Below are positions 1 to 4,305 of a DNA stretch of 10,964 bases, one piece after another. Both the position numbers and the translations under genes were made by a program. The DNA comes from Sulfurimonas sp. (GTDB lineage: Bacteria; Campylobacterota; Campylobacteria; Campylobacterales; Sulfurimonadaceae): NCBI GenBank assembly GCA_022712775.1, contig JAFLJZ010000238.1, forward strand, positions 1 to 10,964, written 5' to 3'. The stretch's first letter is position 1, and each line of letters opens with the position of its first letter. The notes beneath the pieces were generated by a model. It was not told the DNA's origin, ran no database searches, and saw nothing but the letters and a program-made list of their open reading frames with translations.

Positions 1-1017
1 TGAAAAGTTTGCTGTACTACTATCTTTAGCACCTGTTGTATCAAAATCACTTTCATCAACTACTATATCTATTCCTGCATCACTAGTAACTACTACATCT
101 GCTTCTGGTACATCATCTTCAACAATGATATTAAAAGAACCCTCTCTTGTTGAACCAGCTGCGTTAATTGCGCCAACTCCAAAAGTTAAAGTTTCTGTAT
201 CTTCACTTGTTGGGTCTGAATGATCGATTACATCTAGTAACTCAAATGTATATGAACCATCATCATCTGCTAAACGTACTATAAATACTTCATCACCATC
301 TGGGCGAACACCCGTAACTGTTTGTCCATCAGCACTTGTAATCATAGTGATAGCTTCACCTCTTGATGTTAAGCCTGTACTTTGTCCTGTAGTAAAGTAT
401 ACATCTGAAGCACCAATAATTGTAATAGCGCCCGTTGTTGTAGTTCCTATTTCAGCACTTATAAGTCCATCTTCATCAACAAATCCACCATCAATAGCAA
501 ACTCACCAAAGAAAAGTTCACCTTGAGTAGCTTGTACATCTGATGATTGCGTAAATGATGCATCACGAAGACCAGCTACAATATCTGTTTCACTTCCATC
601 TCTATCTGCAAATTCTCCCTCTACACCATCTTTAGTCTGTCCATCTTCACCAGCAGCTGTTTCTTCATCATCAACAGCATCTACATTTTCACCTGTAGTC
701 TCATCTTCTAGGGCTGCTAAAATACCTTCTGAACCACTTACATTTTCTTCTGCAAGTGCTACTTCTTCTAGGTCATCTTTATCACCATTTACAGAAGCAT
801 CAAATGCTTGTTCTCCTGCTCCTGATACTGTAATAACATTATTTGAACCAAGCATAGCAACTTGTATCTGTGCAGTAGCTGGATTTGAAGAATCACCAAA
901 TACTATCATCTCTGATGTAATTCTATCTCCATTTTGAAGCTCTACTATCTTTCCATCTGCATCTTTTGCAAAAAACTTACCTTCTAAACCTTTTACGATT
1001 CCAGTTACTGTTGCCAT
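1..1017 (-). CDS. LapA-type giant adhesin, N-terminal part (retention module, T1SS substrate)
   Basis: The frame is open from ATG at 1017 to the window edge, giving 339 residues with the C-terminus missing. Residues 1-65 (beginning MATVTGIVKGLEGKFFAKDA) resemble the retention module that holds LapA-like adhesins in the outer-membrane secretion pore. A very acidic linker (about 73-145) follows and contains T120-A-A-G123, the motif cut by LapG-type periplasmic proteases in Pseudomonas LapA. Residues about 178-310 look like a T1SS-143 repeat (LTSRGEAITM, then SYTFELLDVIDHSDP, then a VEDDVPEAD end), and VDESDFDTT starts the next unit. In this family type I secretion exports the protein, the C-terminus binds surfaces, and c-di-GMP (LapD) protects it from LapG. 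An AGGA ribosome site lies 7 nt before the ATG. LapD, LapG and the secretion genes are not visible here. Family assignment is strong; ligand and full size are unknown. Confidence 0.87.
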   Translation of the reverse strand, partial: MATVTGIVKGLEGKFFAKDADGKIVELQNGDRITSEMIVFGDSSNPATAQIQVAMLGSNNVITVSGAGEQAFDASVNGDKDDLEEVALAEENVSGSEGILAALEDETTGENVDAVDDEETAAGEDGQTKDGVEGEFADRDGSETDIVAGLRDASFTQSSDVQATQGELFFGEFAIDGGFVDEDGLISAEIGTTTTGAITIIGASDVYFTTGQSTGLTSRGEAITMITSADGQTVTGVRPDGDEVFIVRLADDDGSYTFELLDVIDHSDPTSEDTETLTFGVGAINAAGSTREGSFNIIVEDDVPEADVVVTSDAGIDIVVDESDFDTTGAKDSSTANFS

Positions 1018-1049
1018 GATTTGTTCCTAGTATTAAATTTATTACTAAG

Positions 1050-1078
1050 ATTATAGGGTATTAGAAAAAACTTGTCTA
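1050..1078 (-). promoter_or_regulatory. Sigma70-like promoter of the adhesin gene
   Basis: On the minus strand a -35 element TAGACA (1078-1073, five of six consensus bases) is followed after exactly 17 nt by a perfect -10 TATAAT (1055-1050). Transcription should start near 1043, leaving a leader of about 26 nt with AGGA at 1028-1025. The adhesin can therefore be transcribed independently of the toxin-antitoxin genes upstream. An inverted repeat overlaps the upstream edge of the -35. Confidence 0.75.
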
Positions 1079-1096
1079 TTGTCCCTATGGACAATA
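1077..1096. repeat. Perfect 8-bp inverted repeat at the adhesin promoter (candidate operator)
   Basis: TATTGTCC (1077-1084), a 4-nt centre CTAT, and GGACAATA (1089-1096) form a perfect inverted repeat. It touches the -35 of the adhesin promoter, where a bound repressor would block polymerase. With the preceding C it contains the octamer CTATTGTC, also present in the BrnT-like toxin promoter at 1725-1732. On the gene strand the stem is followed 6 nt later by six T residues, so a weak terminator for the toxin-antitoxin operon is an alternative; the gap between stem and T-tract makes that less likely. Confidence 0.6.
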
Positions 1097-1110
1097 TAAA
1101 AAAAGAATAT

Positions 1111-1131
1111 ACGAGAGAATGGAACGAATTA
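1111..1131. repeat. 21-nt direct repeat, copy A (3' side of the CopG antitoxin gene)
   Basis: This 21-nt segment begins ACGAGAGAATG and matches 1763-1783 at 19 of 21 positions (G/A at position 12, A/G at position 18). Each copy lies 11-13 nt past the stop codon of the last gene of a toxin-antitoxin pair, and the adjoining bases to the stop are also similar (an AGATTTT block, then ATTTTATTA or ATTTATTA). The two copies bracket the BrnT-like/CopG pair together with its promoter. Confidence 0.7.
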
Positions 1132-1144
1132 AGATTTTAATTTA

Positions 1145-1426
1145 TTATCCAGTTTTTTCAACAAGTCTACCGCTTGCATACTGATGTAAAATACTAGATA
1201 CTAATGTTTGATATGGCAATCCAAGTTCAACAGCATGTGTTTTTAATGCTTCTAAGTCATTTGAGGATAATCGAATATTAATCCTTTTATCTTTTTTTAA
1301 AGTATTTTTTGCAATCTTTTGATGAGTTTTTATTTCATCTTCTAGATTTTCTACAGATTCCCACTCATCATTTTCCAATGATTGTAATAATTCTTGTTCC
1401 TCTTTGTCTAGTTTATAACTTTTCAT
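1145..1426 (-). CDS. brnA: CopG-family ribbon-helix-helix antitoxin (BrnA-like)
   Basis: This is the antitoxin of a type II pair. It has 93 residues: an acidic N-terminal half (residues 7-36, likely toxin-binding) and a C-terminal ribbon-helix-helix domain with strand KRINIRL (47-53), helix A about 55-67 and helix B about 71-84 (PYQTLVSSILHQYASGRL), a very typical CopG-antitoxin signature. The start is ATG at 1426, with GGAG 6 nt upstream. A longer reading would begin at a TTG (1438) that itself lies next to that ribosome site, so I do not accept it. The gene overlaps the toxin stop by 14 nt, implying coupled translation. CopG antitoxins usually repress their own promoter as dimers; the repeats at 1712-1740 are the likely operator. 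Confidence 0.85.
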   Translation of the reverse strand: MKSYKLDKEEQELLQSLENDEWESVENLEDEIKTHQKIAKNTLKKDKRINIRLSSNDLEALKTHAVELGLPYQTLVSSILHQYASGRLVEKTG

Positions 1427-1700
1427 TGTAGTCTCCAAGATATTTTTTTGTAAACTTTCTACTTGGAATAATCGTTTTTAAAAACCTTTCATTGATATTT
1501 TCAATAAAAGGTATAGTATAGATATAATTATTAACATTTATAATCAAGATTTTTTGATTTGTGTATTTTTCTTCATTTGGATGTTTAATAACATCCATCA
1601 AGTCACCTTGTTCAATATGCATAACAACTTGCTCAAAACTTATTTTTCTAGTCTCTTTTAACAACAAGTTTTTTTCTTTATTCCAACTATAAGTAATCAT
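1413..1700 (-). CDS. brnT: BrnT-like (DUF4258-type) toxin of a type II toxin-antitoxin pair
   Basis: This 95-residue basic protein begins MITYSWNKEKN, continues with ISFEQVV (20-26), H40-P41-N42 in the middle, and ends with FLKTIIPSRK (73-82). That layout fits the BrnT/DUF4258 group, which has a RelE-like fold and acts as a ribonuclease in characterised members. Toxin gene first and CopG antitoxin second is the brnTA order. The ATG at 1700 has no ribosome site because the -10 box ends 5 nt upstream, so the mRNA is probably leaderless. Toxin and antitoxin are translationally coupled by a 14-nt overlap. The assignment rests on motif pattern and partner; the exact subfamily name and RNA target are unsure. 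Confidence 0.8.
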   Translation of the reverse strand: MITYSWNKEKNLLLKETRKISFEQVVMHIEQGDLMDVIKHPNEEKYTNQKILIINVNNYIYTIPFIENINERFLKTIIPSRKFTKKYLGDYNEKL

Positions 1701-1705
1701 ATAAA

Positions 1706-1734
1706 ATTATAGCCTATTGTGTGCCTATTGTCAA
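1706..1734 (-). promoter_or_regulatory. Perfect-consensus sigma70 promoter of the BrnT-like/CopG operon
   Basis: TTGACA (1734-1729) and TATAAT (1711-1706) are both perfect consensus hexamers separated by exactly 17 nt, the strongest promoter visible in the window. Only five nt separate the -10 from the toxin ATG (1700), so transcription should begin at or within a base or two of the start codon. Such a strong promoter usually needs tight repression, in line with the surrounding repeats. Confidence 0.88.
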
Positions 1735-1740
1735 CAATAG
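1712..1740. repeat. CTATTG/CAATAG repeat cluster within the toxin promoter (candidate CopG operator)
   Basis: On the plus strand GCCTATTGT occurs at 1712-1720 and again at 1723-1731, an 11-bp period placing both on the same DNA face. The second copy is also the left arm of an inverted repeat CTATTG-TCAA-CAATAG (1725-1740) centred on the -35 hexamer. Short sites spaced by about one helical turn are typical of ribbon-helix-helix regulators. Occupancy would cover the -35 and the spacer. The role is inferred from position and symmetry. Confidence 0.65.
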
Positions 1741-1762
1741 TAATTAGACTAGTCCAATGGTA

Positions 1763-1783
1763 ACGAGAGAATGAAACGAGTTA
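1763..1783. repeat. 21-nt direct repeat, copy B (3' side of the MazF toxin gene)
   Basis: This is the partner of 1111-1131, with 19 of 21 bases identical. It lies 11 nt past the MazF stop codon and 22 nt before the operator cluster of the next pair. Between the copies are 631 nt holding exactly the BrnT-like/CopG genes and their promoter. A perfect GACTAGTC palindrome (1747-1754) lies between this repeat and the operator cluster; I can assign it no function. Confidence 0.7.
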
Positions 1784-1794
1784 GAAAAGATTTT

Positions 1795-2133
1795 TTATTT
1801 TATTATCTGACAAAGTGCGTTTTGAATTACTTCTAGTTCTTTATCACTTAAAGTAGATAGTTTCTCTTTTACTCTTATTTTAGACAAAGCTCTAACTTCA
1901 TAAATACAAGCATCACAATCTTTCTCTAGTTTATCTCTTGAAGTAATTAGGTGCCTATAGGGTAAAGCATCTAACTCTATTACTGTAGAAAGAGGGATAA
2001 CTATTACAGTATCTAAAATCTCATTGTCATCACTATGGCTCAGCACAATAGCAGGACGTAGTTTACCTACTTCCCCTCCTTTTGCAGGATTAAAATTAAC
2101 AAGAACTATATCCCCTCTAATTAACTCCATCAT
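1795..2133 (-). CDS. mazF: MazF/PemK-family mRNA-cleaving toxin
   Basis: This 112-residue protein fits the PemK/MazF fold, an SH3-like barrel ribonuclease that cuts single-stranded mRNA. The opening RGDIVLVNFNPAKGGEVGK (6-24), then LRPAIVLS (25-32) with the conserved arginine R26, and VIVIPLST (43-50) carrying the Ser/Thr pair near the active site, are all family hallmarks. The C-terminal YEVRALSKIRVKEKLSTLS also follows the usual pattern. Length is normal and the gene looks intact. Two adjacent ATGs (2133 and 2130) are both possible starts; no strong ribosome site precedes them, and the 14-17 nt overlap with the antitoxin gene suggests translational coupling. Antitoxin-first order is the usual mazEF layout. 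The cleavage sequence cannot be predicted from this. Confidence 0.9.
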   Translation of the reverse strand: MMELIRGDIVLVNFNPAKGGEVGKLRPAIVLSHSDDNEILDTVIVIPLSTVIELDALPYRHLITSRDKLEKDCDACIYEVRALSKIRVKEKLSTLSDKELEVIQNALCQIIK

Positions 2134-2368
2134 CTATAGCCCCGTCACATACAGGATCTTTACTGCTTGCCTTAGCTACTCTTTTTAAGAGTTTAATTTT
2201 CTTTTCCTTCTCAAGTTTCAGCAAAAAAACTTCAAACTTATCTTTAAATATAGTAGGTACAAAATAACCAATATCTTCTTTTTTTCTACCATTTACTATA
2301 TGCACAACTTCTGTTGTTTTGAAAAATGAAGAAGATTTTCTTAAATCTGCTAATGTTGCTTCTATCAT
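2117..2368 (-). CDS. Putative antitoxin partner of MazF
   Basis: This is an 83-residue charged protein placed directly before the MazF gene and overlapping it, the position of an antitoxin. The first 40 residues (ADLRKSSSFFKTTEVVHIVN, then DIGYFVP) resemble a Phd/RelB-like small DNA-binding fold: a short helix, then strands ending in a GYFVP segment. The middle (43-66) is a lysine/glutamate-rich helix, and the tail (70-83, SKDPVCDGAIDD) is acidic and probably disordered, as expected for a segment wrapping the toxin. It is not a classical AbrB-type MazE as far as I can see. AAGGA lies 6 nt before the ATG, and an extended -10 promoter lies about 35 nt upstream. The antitoxin role comes from context; the family is not firmly recognised. 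Confidence 0.7.
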   Translation of the reverse strand: MIEATLADLRKSSSFFKTTEVVHIVNGRKKEDIGYFVPTIFKDKFEVFLLKLEKEKKIKLLKRVAKASSKDPVCDGAIDDGVN

Positions 2369-2401
2369 ACATATTCCTTTTACATACTAATCTTACAAAT
2401 C

Positions 2402-2410
2402 ATTATAACA
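2402..2410 (-). promoter_or_regulatory. Extended -10 promoter for the antitoxin-mazF operon
   Basis: TGTTATAAT on the minus strand combines a perfect TATAAT (2407-2402) with the TG of an extended -10, which can replace a -35; no good -35 is visible 16-18 nt upstream. It lies 7 nt past the stop of the OmpA-like gene, so the pair has its own start point. The leader would be about 25-30 nt and includes AAGGA before the ATG at 2368. Confidence 0.62.
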
Positions 2411-2417
2411 TAACTGA

Positions 2418-3395
2418 TTATTTTTTACGAATAGGACATCCATTTTCGTATACTTTCATGCCATATGGAGTGTTTGAACAAACATCTTTATAATCAAAAA
2501 CACCATCTTTATCACTGTCTATTGGACAACCACTTTCATCTACTTTTACATAATTTCGCGTTTTAAGACACTTATCAAGGGAATCATCTACACCATCATT
2601 ATCACTGTCTACTAGAATTTCTTTTTCTACTTTCTTCTCAACAACCTCTGTTGGGACAACTACTTTTTCTACTTTTTTCTCAACAACCACTGCTGGAATA
2701 ATCACTGTTGGAACAATTGCTTTTTCTACTTTTTTCTCCACCACTGCCGCTGGGACAATCACGGCGGGAACAACTACTTTTTCTACTTTCTTCTCTGCAA
2801 CCACGGCAGGAACGACAACACTTGGAACAATTACTTTTTCTACTTTTTTCTCAACAACTACTACTGGTACAACTACCTTTGGAAGAACCTTTTTGTTGCT
2901 TTTTCTTTTTAGTACATGCATTGTTATTGTAACTCTATTTGGTAAGTCTAAACCTTTTTCTTTGTCTTTTATTGAAGTATAACCAAGAAGCTTAAAGTTA
3001 TGAAATTCTTTAGTTATTAAATTTTTAGGGATTTTATTTTTTTCTAATTTACCTACAACATAGGATGCATAAATTGTAGTACTCTCTTCTGCCTCGTCCT
3101 TGGATTCAACAAAGCTAAAATCATGTTGAATACTATAACTGTCCGAATTTACTTTTAACTCTTCATGTCTGTCTACTTCTGTACGAGTATATCCAATAAC
3201 TTGGATTCTAATATTTTTTTTATTTTCAATATAGCTTTTAATAGTCCCGACAATAGCTTTGAAATAGTTCTTTGACTTGTTTGTCATACGTCCATCATTA
3301 AATTCAATTACATCAAATGTTCTTGTTTCTATTATCTTTGCATTTAGAGCAGATAAAACACTCACAACTAGTACGATTAACAGATATTTTTTCAT
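2418..3395 (-). CDS. Secreted OmpA-like protein with Val/Pro repeat and thrombospondin type-3 motifs
   Basis: The product has 325 residues. Residues 1-19 form a signal peptide (MKKYLLIVLVVSVLSALNA, cut before K20). Residues 20-163 resemble a divergent OmpA-type peptidoglycan-binding domain: an opening TFDVIEFNDG, IRIQVIGYT (62-70) in the place of the usual VxVxGHTD strand, and NRVTITMHVLK (153-163) in the place of the terminal NRRVEI strand. Residues 172-258 are a repeat linker. Residues 263-322 hold two calcium-binding thrombospondin type-3 motifs (DSDNDGVDD and DSDKDGVFD), each followed by a GCPI element. In usual OmpA-like proteins the type-3 motifs precede the OmpA domain; here the order is reversed. 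Start ATG 3395 has AAGGA 8 nt upstream and lies 16 nt after the mfd stop, so cotranscription is possible. A periplasmic or outer-membrane role is inferred; a precise function is not. Confidence 0.72.
   Translation of the reverse strand: MKKYLLIVLVVSVLSALNAKIIETRTFDVIEFNDGRMTNKSKNYFKAIVGTIKSYIENKKNIRIQVIGYTRTEVDRHEELKVNSDSYSIQHDFSFVESKDEAEESTTIYASYVVGKLEKNKIPKNLITKEFHNFKLLGYTSIKDKEKGLDLPNRVTITMHVLKRKSNKKVLPKVVVPVVVVEKKVEKVIVPSVVVPAVVAEKKVEKVVVPAVIVPAAVVEKKVEKAIVPTVIIPAVVVEKKVEKVVVPTEVVEKKVEKEILVDSDNDGVDDSLDKCLKTRNYVKVDESGCPIDSDKDGVFDYKDVCSNTPYGMKVYENGCPIRKK
2622..2882 (-). repeat. In-gene tandem repeat, 57-bp period (five EKKVEK copies)
   Basis: Residues 172-258 of the OmpA-like protein consist of alternating valine/proline segments such as VIVPSVVVPAVVA and the charged hexapeptide EKKVEK. 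The hexapeptide begins at residues 182, 201, 220, 239 and 253, so the period is 19 residues three times and then 14, the last unit being shortened by five. The period of whole codons keeps the frame if copies are lost or gained. It probably forms an extended spacer between the OmpA-like domain and the calcium motifs. A plus-strand open frame across it (2708-2932) is only a shadow. Confidence 0.9.
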
Positions 3396-3411
3396 TTATA
3401 TTTCCTTATAA

Positions 3412-4305
3412 CTACAAAATCTTAGGCTTATTATTACGTAAATAAAATAAAGTTGCTTTTATTATGTCATCATCATCTTTAGAATCAGCCTTGATAGTTT
3501 CTTTAGAATCATTAAAGTAAGTAAATGTAACAGACTGTCCATAGTTAGAGATAGACTTTATACTCTTTGTTAAAGCAAGAAGTTTAATCACCATCAACTC
3601 TATAAACTGTCTTGTTGGAGTATCAAGTTCGCCAAACCTATCTATGAGTTCTTCTTCAACTTCATAAATCTCAACTGCCTCTTCGCATTGCGACAATCTT
3701 CTATAAATATCAAGGCGTAATCTATCTTCACTCACAACCTCATCTGAGACATATGCAGAAATAGTAAGTTTAATATCTACTTTTATTTTTTTGTTTTCTT
3801 TTGTGTTACTCAACTCTTTGATAGCATCTTCTAACATTCGTAAATAAAGGGAATAACCAATGTTTTTTATATGCCCACTTTGTGCATCACCTACAAGATT
3901 TCCACCACCTCTTATCTCAAGGTCATGATGTGCTAAAACAGAACCACTTCCTAAAAATGAATTCGATTCTAAGGCAAGTAATCGTTTTTTTGCATCATCT
4001 GTAAGTACTTCTTTATTCTTAACTATAAAATATGCAAAACCTTCAACATGACCTCGTCCAACTCGACCACGAAGTTGATGTAAGTCTGCCATTCCAAACC
4101 TATCTGCTCCATCTACTAGAATCGTATTTACATTTGGCATATGAATACCTGATTCTATGATGCTTGTCGCTATCATCAGGTCATACTCCCCTGCTTCAAA
4201 CTTCAGTAACTCTTTTTCAGTTTGAACTGCTGGAATTTTTGAGTGAAGCATTACAATTCTGAGGTCTGGAAGTAGAGCTTTTAATTCTCCAAGTTTTATA
4301 GGCAT
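3412..4305 (-). CDS. mfd: Mfd C-terminal fragment (translocase lobe 2 and D7)
   Basis: The frame carries the remainder of Mfd: motif V region ATSIIESGIHMPNVN (46-60), motif VI QLRGRVGRG (77-85) with its arginine finger, the LEIRGGGNLVG segment (129-138) typical of RecG/Mfd translocation modules, and a C-terminal D7-like part (about 165-297) with ELIDRFGEL. The first ATG (4305) overlaps the stop of the preceding frame by 10 nt and has no ribosome site, so a separate product could arise only by termination-reinitiation. The ATG is more likely an ordinary internal methionine of Mfd. Before it the frame has TGA (4311-4309) and TAA (4320-4318), which limits how far upstream the missing base can lie. 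Confidence 0.88.
   Translation of the reverse strand: MPIKLGELKALLPDLRIVMLHSKIPAVQTEKELLKFEAGEYDLMIATSIIESGIHMPNVNTILVDGADRFGMADLHQLRGRVGRGHVEGFAYFIVKNKEVLTDDAKKRLLALESNSFLGSGSVLAHHDLEIRGGGNLVGDAQSGHIKNIGYSLYLRMLEDAIKELSNTKENKKIKVDIKLTISAYVSDEVVSEDRLRLDIYRRLSQCEEAVEIYEVEEELIDRFGELDTPTRQFIELMVIKLLALTKSIKSISNYGQSVTFTYFNDSKETIKADSKDDDDIIKATLFYLRNNKPKIL

Noticed and set aside
1072..1077. Hairpin at 1077-1096 plus T-run as a rho-independent terminator for the TA operon
   Set aside because: Six bases separate the stem from the T-run on the gene strand, and the T-run lies in the spacer of the adhesin promoter; an operator reading fits better.
1427..1438. Upstream start for the CopG antitoxin giving METT-
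   Set aside because: The codon is TTG and it abuts the GGAG that serves the ATG at 1426; the longer form has no ribosome site of its own.
1747..1754. GACTAGTC perfect palindrome
   Set aside because: Eight-base palindromes occur by chance and it has no second copy in the neighbouring regulatory region.
1763..1790. Possible integron attC site after the TA cassettes (GTTAGAA-like core)
   Set aside because: The core does not fit GTTRRRY at the last base, copy A lacks it altogether, and no R''/L'' pair or long imperfect palindrome is seen.
2708..2932. Plus-strand open frame rich in Leu/Phe/Gln
   Set aside because: It is the antisense shadow of the Val/Pro/EKKVEK repeat, with no ribosome site or promoter and no recognisable protein features.
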